From Azolla caroliniana (Eukaryota; Polypodiophyta): 64,000 nt of DNA. Within the stretch, counting starts at the first letter, position 1, and the number at the start of each line of letters is the position of its first letter. This document shows, piece after piece, positions 1 through 9,993 of this stretch. The translations under genes were made by a program, and so were the position numbers. The notes beneath the pieces were generated by a model that saw only the letters and a program-made list of their open reading frames with translations, searched no databases and was not told the origin of the DNA. Location of the stretch: NCBI GenBank assembly GCA_043228905.1, contig JBHGNT010000016.1, forward strand, positions 15,810,001 to 15,874,000, given 5' to 3'.

Positions 1-410
1 TCCATTATCGAACACTTTGGTCTCCATCCGAGATGATGTGATATACGGTTGCCCTAGGATGACAGGATGCGACGCCAATTCTTGTACGAAGAAGTGTTGA
101 TCCATCTCCACATCCCCGATCGTAACTTTGACATTGGGACAAGCTCCGTACAAGTCCTCCGTAGACTTTGTTGCCGCGCGAACCTTCCATCCGTGGTTTT
201 TATTGATTGGCCATCTTCCTTTTTTGTAGAAGTCGGTTGACATGAGGTTGATCTCCGAGCCGTGGTCGATCAAAGCTACCACGGTCTCTTTCTTCTCCCC
301 GATCTTCACCGGCGTCTCCGATGTCGCTCGTGCCAGATGAGGTCGAGTATAGTGGATGTCCATCATATCTTCATCGACTTCGTCTCTTGCCATCGTTATG
401 GCATTCGTTT
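1..410 (-). pseudogene. Element J: retropepsin-like aspartic protease segment of a gypsy polyprotein, runs off left edge
   Basis: This is the minus-strand continuation of the J gag, in a different frame. It stays open from about position 400 to the left edge. It shows a protease flap and core: an ALIDHGSEINLMS-like active site at 256-267 (Asp-His-Gly-Ser), then GACPNVKVTIGDV and the second hydrophobic motif VILGQPYI near 20-50. The usual retropepsin triad is D-S/T-G, so the His is unusual. The role would be cleavage of the Gag-Pol polyprotein. A one-base frame change near 400 separates it from gag; I cannot tell a mutation from programmed shifting with one copy. RT and integrase would lie beyond the window. 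Confidence 0.75.
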
Positions 411-2083
411 TTGCTTTTTGCGGGTTCTTTCTCTTCTTCCTCGTTCGATTGTTGTCTTTTTCTCTTTACAAGGTCCACGATCGTGTCATGGAACTCCTTC
501 TTCGTAATGCTAAGCAATTCCCTCAAGGACAAAATCACATGGCTATCAAGAACTCGTTCTTTGAGAATCTTCTTTAGGTCCGTCGTCGGCTCTATGTCCG
601 ACCTTAGCTTATAGGTAGGCATAGTCCTTGTCCTCCAAGCGGGGTCTTTGACACCAACCTTCACGGGCCGAACCGTTTCTTCAACTTGTATGCTCGGCTC
701 CCCTTTTTAGCTTGATTCTCGTTCCTCCATTTGTAAAGGTCGACTCGTCTCCGCATTGTCCTTCTTTTTCGCATTCCTTGTTTCAAGTCTTTTTGATGGG
801 CCTTGCTCTTCTATTCTTTTTCTCTTTTCTTTGACGAACACCTCGTGGTTGTCGCACATCACCTCCGCGAGTATGGTGTTGTCGTCCATCGGATCCGACC
901 ACTTGGTTATGCTTTGCACGCTTCGGTCCGCAAGCTCTACCTCGTTCGATGTGACCATCCCCATCTTCTCATACTCGAGAACGGAAGACCAAAACTTGGC
1001 TCCCACTTTCATAGCTTCATTTCTGTCTTTCCCGACTCTTATTCCGGCCGACGTAGCATAGTGCATCGCATCCACATGAATCGCATTGGCATCCTCCATA
1101 GCTTTCTTCATTCCTCCTCTTCCGAAATTCACCCGTAGGGGTCTTCTAGTCTCGCTCGAGCAGATCATGTTGTCATCTATGTACACGATATTTTGTCGGA
1201 TTGCCTTTCGAAGGCTCGCGCAATCCCTTCTCATGTGGTCCATCCTATCACACCACATGCATCTAAAGGGTTCTTTTCCTTTGGGTCCCTGACGATTCAT
1301 GTTGGCTAGCGTGACCGCCTCAAACTTCTTCACTAGTTCTTCGATGATGTTGTCATCAATCTTCTTTTCTTCTGGGCTGCTTTGTTTGGGCGGATCAGCT
1401 ACTTTCGGTTGTCTTGTTTTCTCTACGACAGTCAATCCCGCGAAGTCGGTGTCATCAACCCACTAACGATGCTTGTCGAACCTATTGCATGCTCGCTTTA
1501 ACGCAACCCAGTCCGCCACAAGCCCATTTGCTTGGATACCGTCTTCGAGAAGAGTCCCCAACTCCCGTCCATCCTTCATGTTCACATCTTTGAAGAAGTA
1601 TAAAGTCTTGTCCTCTTCAAGAAGCACTTGATCCATGCTGGGGAGACGGCCAAACATATGGTCGAATTCGTCATACACCCTCGAGGCGCTCATCTTCTTA
1701 TTCTTCTTCTCTATCCACTTCATCAGGGCATGTCGAGTCATCCTTGTTGAGTCTTCAGTCGCGAACTCCGCTAATATTGTTTTCTCGAACTCAGACCATG
1801 TTGTCTTACCTTCTTGAAGTTCAATGACGCGTCTTTGAACGTTGTTGGCGACAACTCTCTTGAAGCTTGCGATTTGACGTGCTTCTATATGATTCATCTC
1901 CCTTCTATATGCATCAGGGAACTTTGTAACGTTCCTTCCATCGAATTGGCCCTCAAGCTCTATGACACGATCGACAACCTTCTCCACGCTCGTGTCGTTG
2001 TCCTGAGATCTCATCATTTGCTCGACGATTAGCATCATCCTTTCGAGCTCTCCCGTTTGGTTGCTTGAGGACGCCATCTCCAA
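371..2083 (-). pseudogene. Element J: gypsy gag with CCHC zinc knuckle
   Basis: Three open segments share one minus-strand frame (2083-1463, 1435-707 and 664-371). They are separated by a TAG near 1461 and a TAA near 705. The first segment has a gag capsid-like region (residues about 40-200, with a Trp-Ser-Glu-Phe core). The second has the zinc knuckle CMWCDRMDHMRRDC, which fits C-x2-C-x4-H-x4-C. The third is charged (KRKRQQSNEEEE) and leads to the protease. The start chosen is the ATG at 2083, about 60 bp inside the LTR. The gene would package genomic RNA. A related gag scrap (L) lies at 20545-21013. Confidence 0.8.
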
Positions 2084-2144
2084 GTATTAATCTCAGCTTG
2101 ATCCTTCCTACCGCCTCTTTCACGTCGGGTTCACCGCTTAATTA

Positions 2145-2700
2145 TGTTGTGAAGATCCGTCACTAGGCGGTGATTGCGAGGCGGAACCACCGAGGTTTTG
2201 GACCGGAAGGATCAAAGTTCGCACCAAGCTTAGCGAGAAAGTATTTAGCATAGATTGAGAGAGAGAAAGAGATTAAGATTAAACGCTTGACTTAGCTTGA
2301 GAAAGATTGATAGCTTGAGAAAGATTGATATGGCCCAGAGAGAGATATTGAGATTAAGATTTTAACTCTTGATTTAAGAAACAAGATATATTATTAATGA
2401 ATTTTCTTCTCATTAATTTCTTAGTTCATACATGGATCCATAATACATTTTCATCCATCCTTGTATAGATGCCCCCATTCATATGATGCATGTTTGCCAT
2501 TTGGCGCTCGTGTATTACATGTGGTGCATGATAACCATGTCACTCATTTTAGCTCTCATGCATAAGAATTTACATGTAAAAGTATGATGATAGAAATATA
2601 ATTTCAACTAAATATCTTGGCTTAGTGGAAAGCCAAATGACTCCTAACTTGGAGGTGCAAGGTTCAAATCCTTACTTGTCCGCCTTGTATATGTATATAT
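2145..2700 (-). repeat. Element J 5' LTR (right boundary approximate)
   Basis: AT-rich non-coding sequence upstream of the J gag, read on the minus strand. The stretch 2461-2560, reverse-complemented, matches 61480-61600 in LTR P, including the shared words CGCCAAATGGC and a GGGGGCA run. The left end, TGTTGTGAAG at 2145, would be the LTR 3' end. GA-rich tracts lie at 2255-2350. The right end lies somewhere past the tRNA-like module and is not fixed, because the opposite LTR is outside the window. Confidence 0.55.
2618..2671 (+). repeat. tRNA-like A-box/B-box module in J LTR (antisense to J)
   Basis: TGGCTTAGTGG at 2618-2628 fits the Pol III A-box consensus TRGYNNANNNG. GGTTCAAATCC at 2661-2671 fits the B-box. 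The spacing is tRNA-like, but the anticodon and acceptor stems do not fold cleanly, so I do not call a tRNA gene. It is one of several such modules in this window, all antisense to the LTR that holds them. Confidence 0.6.
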
Positions 2701-3204
2701 ATTTATATATTTATTTATCTAGTCGCTGGATGCCAGTTTCCGACCGGTTCGATGCCGCCGGATGTCGGTACCACTGGCTCCGTCGGATCACCGGTTGCCG
2801 GTGTGCCACCGTCGCTTTGCCGGCTGCCGCCGGATCACCGGCTCCATCGCCCGTCCGGTTTTGGTTGGCAAAAACCTTTACAAGTAGTTAGGCCATCTCT
2901 ACTCTTAGTTCAAGTTACCTTGAAATCTCTATGCTTCACATATAGACACAAAGATAATAGTTTTTGCTCTACCTTATATATGATGTGAGCCGTATTTGTC
3001 ATGCCTATGTGGGATATCTCACAAACTTTATACCCTCATATCTTGACATCTAGTTGTCCGTTTCTCGTGTAATAAAGTGCATTCGAAAGCTCTTGAAGAC
3101 CTCCATCATTTTGTACTTTAATATTAAACTTATTTAAAATTTTGTATTCACTATTATTGTTTTATGTAATTCATACTTGATTTTGTACGTTTTATGTGAT
3201 TTTC
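2701..3204. other. Unassigned spacer
   Basis: No coding signal is convincing here. 2700-2735 is AT-rich. 2736-2865 is rich in CCGG and GCCGG words (for example GATGCCGCCGGATG). 2880-3200 is AT-rich. It lies between the J LTR and the broken edge of copia E and probably includes remnants I cannot place. Confidence 0.4.
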
Positions 3205-3520
3205 ACACCATTGCCGAAAATCTTCAAGACAACGCGCAACATGTTCATAAGCTTCCCTTTCTGCCCCATGTGGCTGAGGGGAACTTCACCGACATGTTCG
3301 ATGATATGTGGAGTGTCGTCTCCGGTTTCAATCACTCCTTGCTTTTCTAGCTTCTCCAAGTACAAGAACCATTCCTCGTGACTTGTCATATGGTTTGACG
3401 CTCCAGAATCAACATATCACACCTCGCTTGATTTCGAGGTGTTCATGACCATTGAATTGCCTTGTGCTTCATTATGAAGGCTGGGCCCGATTTATTTTCG
3501 GCTTGTTTAGAGCCTTCCGC
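3205..3520 (-). pseudogene. Copia E, left fragment: protease region
   Basis: Minus-strand copia sequence. After a W-to-stop change it reads YVDSGASNHMTSHEEW (aspartic protease DSGA and flanks), then DDTPHIIEHVGEVPLSHM and GQKGKLMNMLRV. It is clearly paralogous to the same region of G at 52570-52750. The left edge is truncated near 3205. On the right it stops at 3520 where F begins. Joining ...CCTTCCGC at 3520 with GTAGTGC... at 18126 recovers the collinear gag-protease order seen in G. This shows that E was split by F. Confidence 0.85.
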
Positions 3521-3615
3521 TGTCGCGTTGCTACGCGCGTGCATGGAGAAGGGTGGGACCACGGGGGTCTTGGACTAAGGAGTAGAGGAGAAGGAATCGG
3601 ACCTGGAATGGAAGC
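3521..3615 (-). repeat. Element F 3' LTR, part 1 (split by A)
   Basis: Starts TGTCGCG directly after CCGC (3517-3520). CCGC recurs at 18122-18125 after the other end, CGACA, so F has a 4-bp target duplication. The LTR is interrupted by A at 3615/3616 and resumes at 9363. Confidence 0.75.
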
Positions 3616-4045
3616 TGTCAGGAATAGTACTAAAGCAGAGATGGAATTAGTACTAAGAAGAGCAGTACTATTAGTACTAAGAGGACGGGACTACGTAAGA
3701 TTCCCGAGAGAGGAAGTGAGAAGAGGAGAGAGATAGATAACGAGGATGAGAGAGAGAGAAAGCTAATATATTATGTGAAAAGATAAGTACAAGCAGCTAA
3801 GAGGCTTAAGACTAGCGTTGAACCAATTTGGTTCAAAACAATGCCTTGTGCCTCCTTTTATAGTGTTTTTAGGAATAATCATGAAGCTTCTAGAATGTTC
3901 CAGAGAGATCTGGAATATACATCAATTTTCTATGATAAAACATAAATGAAAATAATATCCTACAAATTACAATTCATAGTCTAATGGTAAGAGCTCGACC
4001 CATGTAACATAAGGTCATGGGTTCGAGTCTTGCCATATCATGACA
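3616..4045 (-). repeat. Element A 3' LTR
   Basis: 430 bp, TGTCA/TGACA ends. In the sense direction it begins with an antisense tRNA-like module (A-box TAGTCTAATGG at 3977-3987, B-box GGTTCGAGTCT at 4020-4030 on the plus strand). A TATA box (sense TATAAAAGG) and the palindrome TTGAACCAAATTGGTTCAA follow, then GA-rich and AGTACTA-rich sequence. Confidence 0.95.
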
Positions 4046-4084
4046 CTATCTCCCCCTTAAAGACGACGAGTGGAACGAGTCAGC

Positions 4085-4220
4085 GCTGATTGTGGACCGG
4101 GTTTGTTCGGATACTTTTGGTGGAAATCAGGAAGAAGATCTTGTGCATCCACTCGTCGACGCTGATTGCGGACCGGGTTTGTCCAGATACTTTCGGTGGA
4201 AATCAGGAAGAAGATCTTGT
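4085..4220. repeat. 76-bp tandem duplication at end of A pol
   Basis: The word GCTGATTG(T/C)GGACCGGG starts near 4085 and again near 4161. Both copies end in AAGATCTTGTGCAT. The period of about 76 bp is not a multiple of three, so it shifts the frame just after the chromodomain. B lacks it. Confidence 0.85.
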
Positions 4221-7200
4221 GCATTGGCAACATGCTCGACGGGTTGCCATGTACGTTCGCTCGGACTATAACCGAGCCAATCGACCAAGTAATAAAGTTT
4301 GTTGCGAACAAGTTTGGAATCGAGGATGGCAGCAACTTCATACTCCGGGCCGGCGTCCAATTCTAGCGGGGGCGGCGGTGGTGTCACACGATCGGGAATG
4401 GTGTTTGCTTTATAAGGTTCAAGAAGAGAACAATGAAAAACCGGATGTATCTGAAGCTGCGGAGGGAGATCAAGGCAGAATGTGACATCATTAATCTTAC
4501 CCGTAATACGGAAGGGACCGAGTCGTCGATAATCCAACTTGTCGCACGGTTGAGTAGTCTTGATGTGACGACGTAAGAGCCATACTCGATCTCCGATGGC
4601 AAAAGAGGAGGGAATCCGATGACGATCCGCATAAGTCTTCTGTGTGTGTTGAGCATGACGAAGGTGAGTAGAGAGATCCATCTGGATCTTCCGTAGCCTC
4701 TCCAAATGATCCTCGACACGAGGGTTGGTAGGTAGCTCCGGGGTGTTGATCACCGACCAACGAGGATGGAAACCGGTATAAGCGAAAAATGGGGAGACCC
4801 GAGTCGAGGAGTGAATAGCATTATTATACGCAAACTCCGCAAAGTGGAGAATCTCGGCCCAATCGTCCTGTTGATAACTCAGGAAACACCGGAGATATTG
4901 CTCCAACGTTTGGTTTGTTCGTTCCGCTTGCCCGTCGGTCTGAGGATGGTAGCCGAAGGAGAGGTTGCAGGAGACCTTGAGCATCTTGAAGAGATGCTGC
5001 CAAAATTTGGAGACAAATTGCATTCCTCGGTCATTGATGATACTGTCTGGGAGGCCATGATGCCGAAATACCTCACGCATAACAAGGGCGGTTGTTTCCT
5101 CGCTAGTGATGGCTTTAGTACACGGCACAAAATGTGCCATCTTCGTATATCGATCGATGACGGTTAGGATAGCCTCGAACCCCTTCAAGACCGGCAGATC
5201 TGTGATAAAATCAAGACAAATAGATTGCCACGGCTTACTTGGAATCGGTAAGGGTTCCAACAAGCCATATGGATGATGTCGTGGCATCTTTGCTCGACAG
5301 CAAGCATCACAGGTCTGAACGTAGTCGTCGACAAAATGGCGCATGTGGGGCCACCAAAAAGATCGTTGCACTAGCTCCAACGTCTTAGTACTACCGAAAT
5401 GTCCCGCCGTATGGGTGTCGTGACAATGCTGGACGATTTGAAGGCGACATGAGCAATCGGGGACATATACGCGCTTTTTAAAGAATAAGAAACCATCATG
5501 ATATTCGAATTGTCGGTAGTCAATACCTGGTTGTTGAGAGTGAGAACAGGATGCCCGAGAAGTATCAATGTGCGCCAAGATGTTCTGAGCAAAACTATCC
5601 GTCTTCAAGGTTGCACGTATGTCATTGGTAATCCGTGAATCCATCGGGGTGTGAAAAATCCGCGTCGTTTGCAATCGTGTTGGTCCCAAGATTACTTGCT
5701 TTTGATTACCAAATGTTGCATCACCAGCACGAGGTGCAAGATATGAACGCCGTGATAGTGCATCTGCTTTTCCTTGCTGCTTCCCCGGTCGATATGTGAT
5801 TTTGAAGTCGAAACGCGTGAGGAATTGCGCCCACCGAGCTTGACGTCGATTTAGTACGCGAGCGTTATGAAAATAAGCAAGATTTTTATGATCACTAAAG
5901 ACAATGACCTGATGTGGAGAGCCCTCTAAGAAATGTTGCCATTGCACAAATGAATCCACGATGGCTAATAACTCCTTGTCATGTATTTCGTAGTTGATTT
6001 CTACGACATCGAATTTGCGCGAATGGAAAGCCACCAGATGCAACTCTTCTTTATCTCCTTATTGAGAAAGGATGCTACCGAGGGCGAAATCTAATGCGTC
6101 AGCTTCCATGATGAATGGTTTGCTTGTATCCACATGAGCTAGAATCGGTGCTGATGTAACGACTTTCTTAAGATGCCGAAAAGCCATATCTGCTTCGATG
6201 GACCAAAGAAATGCTTGGCCCTTCTTCGTAAGTTGTGTGAGAGGTAAAATAATCTTCGAGTAATCCTGTATAAACTTACGGTAGAAGTTAGCAAAACCTA
6301 GAAAACATTGAACATCTCGTACCGACCGTGGAATTTGCCACTCTAGTACAATTTGGATTTTAGCTGGATCCATGGCGATGCCCTTTGAGGAGATGACGTA
6401 GCCTAGAAATTCCACTTGCTTGCAGTCAAAGCCACATTTTTCTAGCTTGGCATAAAGACCATTCTCGCGGAGACGCTTTAGTACTAATAGTACATGAGAA
6501 TCGTGCTCTTCTTGGGTCTTCGAATAAATCAATAGATCATCCAGATAGATGATCAAACAGATATCCAAGAGGTCTCCGAATATATCATTTGCCATGTGTT
6601 GGAAGACTGCGGGTGCATTGGTTAGGCCGAACGGCATAACAGTATACTCGAAATGCCCATACCGCGTGCGAAAGGCGGTCTTCCATTCATCTCCCGGTCG
6701 GATCCGCACGAGGTTATACGCTCCTCGTAGGTCGATTTTAGTAAAAAACTTGGCACCATTAACTCGCTCTAAAAGGCTTGATATAAGAGGAAGTGCATAC
6801 CTATTCCGGATGGTGACCTTATTCAATCCGCGGTAATCAACGATGAGACGAAGTGAGCCATCTTTCTTCTTGACAAAGAAGATGGGTGCACGGGCCGGAG
6901 ATTTCGAATGACGGATGAACCCGCTTGCCAAGTTCTCCTCTATGTAGGCTCGAAGGACTTCTAACTCGGTGGGTGACAAGTTGTAAATTGGTCCCCATGG
7001 TGGCTCGGTCCCTGGTTGTAAATCGATGGGACAGTCATAGGGATGGTGATGAGGAAGGGTACCGGCTTTTACCTTGTCAAATACATCGGGATAAGGAAGT
7101 TGTACTGAGGAGTCCTTCTTAATAGTGCTGGAAGGATGTACTGATATTGCAAATAGGAACATTGCCTCCTTGTGTCCTTCGCGTAATTGATGGAGTGAAA

Positions 7201-7687
7201 TGGTCGAAACTCGGTGACTAGATGCTTGGTGTGGTCGATATCGGACTTCTCTTGTTCTCTAATCTATGGCTAGATTATGTAATTCAAACCAAGGTAATCC
7301 TAGGACAATGGGATGCTCTGGACTACTAATTATATTAAATGATATTACACACACAAAACTACCTAGGACAACTTGAATGGGTTCTGATTCTTCTACAATA
7401 TTCCCGGAAGCAATGGGACAACCATCAATGACCACTACAGATGCAGGACAAGGAAGTTTCCTTAGGGATATCTGAGAAGCTTGGGCAAAATTTCGATCCA
7501 TAAAACAGGAATTAGCTCCGGAATCTAAGAGTGCTAGGACGGGTACTGGGGGAGTACTTTTAGTACTAACAATGACTTGGGCTAGGAACACATTGCTAAC
7601 TTGCTTGGAAGGAATGGAACCACTAATGGGCTGTACAGATCTAGGGTTGCTGTCCAACCAAACGGCTCCTATTTTGGCTGGACTCAA
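4127..7687 (-). pseudogene. Element A pol: protease-RT-RNase H-integrase-chromodomain
   Basis: One minus-strand frame with two stops (7256-7258, where B keeps TGG, and 6056-6058). Protease: ALLDSGANSCFMD near 7510. [31 protein letters not shown] and the active site [11 protein letters not shown] near 6530. RNase H: ALGSILSQ and NYEIHDKELLAIV. Integrase: an HHCC zinc finger ending CDACCRAK, a core with CLDFITDLP, NDRG and GYHPQTDGQAERTNQ (D, D, E). A chromodomain follows near 4240-4370 (YEVAAILDSK...YYLVDWLGYSPSERTW), which marks a chromovirus and would target integration to chromatin marks. There is no in-frame ATG at the start; expression would need -1 frameshifting from gag. Confidence 0.93.
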
Positions 7688-8841
7688 TCATTTAACTCTT
7701 CATCTAATTGACTAAGGATTTCAAATTTGTTTGAGATACTTGGGTTATTAGTACTATGAATACTATCTGACACTCTATTAGTATTATTAATACTATCAGA
7801 CACTCCGAAGGGAAGAATTGACTCGGGTTTAGTACAGGCGATGATTTGATTTACCTGTCTTCTTGGCCTATGGGGACAATTGATGGCGATATGCCTTGGT
7901 CCACCACAATAAAGACATAATCGATTGGCACGTCGTTGTTGCTTTTCTTCTTCCGATAACGGGCCGCGTCGACGCATGGTGTTGATCTCCATCGGTGTCG
8001 GAATATTGGCTTGAGGTACATCGCGTGCAAACGGTTTAGCCGTGACTGAGGCGTATGTGGGTTCCGGCCGAGAGCGTGGTATTTGTAACTGACGTTCCGA
8101 ACGCCGTTCGAAAAGGCGGTTGTCGCATCGGACCGCTCGACTGATTGCCTCCGTAAGAGACTTTGGTTCTTCGGGGAAGGTTAAAAGCAAATCTTTGACA
8201 TCATTGCGCAAGCCGTAGCGAAACTGCTCCATGAGGGCTTGGTAATCCCAGGGGATATCTGAGGCGAGTAGATGGAAATCCGCCGCGTAGGCAGAGGCTG
8301 GACGATCGCCTTGACGCAATCTTCGGATCTTGTTGATCGCCGTCTTGATGCTATCGGTATCTCCAAAGCAGGCTTTAAACTCACCAATAAAATCTTCAAA
8401 GTTATTAAGCAAGGGCAATTGTTTTTCTAGAAGCGGAGCGAACCATGCCAAGGTTGAGCCGCTAAGTAACGTGCCTATTAGGCCGACTCGAGATGCATCA
8501 GTGGGATATCAGGAAGGATGCATCTGGATGACTAAGCGTACCTGATTAAGGAATCCCCGGAATTGCGATCGCGTTCCATCAAATTTCACAGGAAGTCCAA
8601 TCTTGGGCTCTTTATGAAATCCTTGGGGACTTGATCCTAGTTGTTGCAACGCTGCATCGAGTTGTTGTACTCGTAACGTTATCTCCCCATGTTGTTGTTG
8701 CGTTTGTTGTTTTTCGAGAGCGATTTGTTGCAGATCCCCTATCAACCATTGGTTTTCTTGTTCCAGGGCAACAAACTTTTCTTTTAGGCACTGTAACTCA
8801 GAGAAAATGGATTGATATTCTTGGGTGCTAACAGTAGCCAT
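7684..8841 (-). pseudogene. Element A gag
   Basis: The start is the ATG at 8841 (MATVSTQEYQ), which is conserved in B at 27033. The N-terminus is a Gln-rich coiled-coil-like stretch (LEQENQWLIGDLQQ, EKQQTQQQ). A retrotransposon gag domain follows (SGSTLAWFAPLLEK, FKACFGDTDSI, LRQGDRPASAYAADF, LTEAISRAVRCDNRLF). The zinc knuckle CLYCGGPRHIAINC fits C-x2-C-x4-H-x4-C. One TGA near 8509 replaces an Arg codon that B keeps as CGA; otherwise it is open to the terminator at 7684. It would form the virus-like particle in the cytoplasm. Confidence 0.92.
7690..7696 (-). promoter_or_regulatory. Putative -1 frameshift heptamer at A gag-pol junction
   Basis: On the minus strand this reads GTTAAAT, with gag-frame codons TTA AAT, two codons before the gag stop. 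B and C have GTTAAAC at the same place. Pol lies in the -1 frame. I assessed no downstream pseudoknot. Confidence 0.5.
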
Positions 8842-8898
8842 AGTATAGGGAAAAGGGTAGGAGGATGAGGGAGAACGACAAGTAGGCTGGAGGAAACC

Positions 8899-8912
8899 AA
8901 ATTGGTTCAAAC
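8899..8912 (-). promoter_or_regulatory. Candidate self-complementary primer binding site of A
   Basis: In sense orientation the bases right after the 5' LTR read GTTTGAACCAATTTGG, not a tRNA-type TGGTATCAGAG. They are the reverse complement of CCAAATTGGTTCAA, which lies at the predicted transcription start inside the LTR (about 9130-9145). See the self-priming finding. Confidence 0.65.
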
Positions 8913-9357
8913 TGTCAGGAATAGTACTAAAGCAGAGATGGAATTAGTACTAAGAAGAGTAGTACTATTAGTACTAAGAGGACGGGACTGCGTAAGATTC
9001 CGGAGAGAGGAAGTGAGAAGAGGAGAGAGAGAGATAGCGAGGAGGAGAGAGAGAGAGAAAGATGATGACAACAGCTAATATATTATGTGAAAAGATAAGT
9101 ACAATCGGCTAAGAGGCTTAAGACTGGCATTGAACCAATTTGGTTCAAAACAATTCCTTGTGCCTCCTTTTATAGTGTTTTTAGGAATAATCCTGAAGCT
9201 TCTAGAATGTTCCAGAGAGATCTAGAATATACATCGATTTTCTATGATAAAGCATAAATGAAAATAATATTCTACAAATTACAATTCATAGTCTAATGGT
9301 AAGAGCTCGACCCATGTAGCATAAGGTCATGGGTTCGAGTCTTGCCATATCATGACA
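8913..9357 (-). repeat. Element A 5' LTR
   Basis: 445 bp, TGTCA/TGACA ends. The sense TATA box TATAAAAGG lies at 9166-9174. About 30 bp downstream is the palindrome TTGAACCAAATTGGTTCAA (9130-9148). The antisense tRNA-like module has its A-box at 9289-9299 and its B-box at 9332-9342 on the plus strand. Confidence 0.95.
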
Positions 9358-9362
9358 GAAGC

Positions 9363-9993
9363 TTTGCTCAAGAAGAAGAAGAATGAACAAGATATATTAT
9401 AGATCGAACAAGAGGAAGATGGAGACAAGATGATCAACAAGATATATTAAAACGAAATGAACGATTACAAAATGGTGGCCGCGTAGGCCACACCAAACGA
9501 CTACTCGAAACCCTAACCGACGAAGATGAAGATAAAGATAAAGAAACCCTAACCCTAACCCTAACGCTCAACCTATGTGGTATACCTCGCACACTCAAAA
9601 TAGGCAACCCCCACAATGGTGCCTTCCCTCTCCTTTTATAGCACAAGGAGGGAAGACCGTTTACAAAAGTGAGACTAAAATATCCCCTTTCATTCAAAGG
9701 GGATATTTGCCTTGATTTGGGGGAGGGTGAGATTGATGGCCCCCTTTACTCCCACCTCCTCACAAACAACTAGGTACCTATGTACCGCATAGTACCTCTC
9801 TCTCTCTCTCACGTGAATGTGCGCACAAGACCACATCACCTTTATACCTTAGGGACCTTATGGGGCATTTCTAGCACCATACCCTTTACCCTTATTATTA
9901 TTACAAATACATTATGTACGTGTGCAACGTTGCACATCGCTCTTTGCCTCTCGTTGCTCGGGTTTCCGCTTGTGGACGAAAATCTTCACGACA
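9363..9993 (-). repeat. Element F 3' LTR, part 2
   Basis: Continuation of the F LTR after A. Its right part, 9708-9993, matches 17879-18121. It ends in CGACA at 9993. A polypurine tract follows upstream in sense orientation (AGGTGGGGGCGGA, 9994-10008). A sense TATA signal lies near 9640 (CCTTTTATAGC on plus). Three CCCTAA repeats lie at 9545-9565. 9882-9930 holds about 45 bp missing from the other LTR, bounded by CCTTTA repeats. Confidence 0.8.

Larger units (their letters stand above)
3616..9357 (-). mobile_element. Element A: complete chromovirus (Ty3/gypsy) LTR retrotransposon
   Basis: 5742 bp, minus strand. LTRs are TGTCA...TGACA (3616-4045 and 8913-9357). A perfect 5-bp target duplication GAAGC lies at 3611-3615 and 9358-9362. 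The order is gag, then protease, RT, RNase H, integrase and chromodomain in one -1 frame. There are three nonsense codons, and a 76-bp tandem duplication at the 3' end of pol. The LTRs differ by roughly 15-20 substitutions plus small indels by eye, so the copy is not recent. It sits inside the F left LTR. It has no tRNA primer site; see the self-priming features. Confidence 0.95.

Noticed and set aside
3970-4040. Functional tRNA genes at LTR edges
   Set aside because: A- and B-boxes fit, but T- and anticodon stems need many mismatches and the sequences recur inside LTRs. Called tRNA-like modules only.
9545-9565. Chromosome end or telomere
   Set aside because: Only about three repeats, embedded in an LTR with sequence on both sides.
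3521-9993. F as two unrelated fragments
   Set aside because: The GAAGC duplication around A and the CCGC duplication around the whole unit join them into one LTR.
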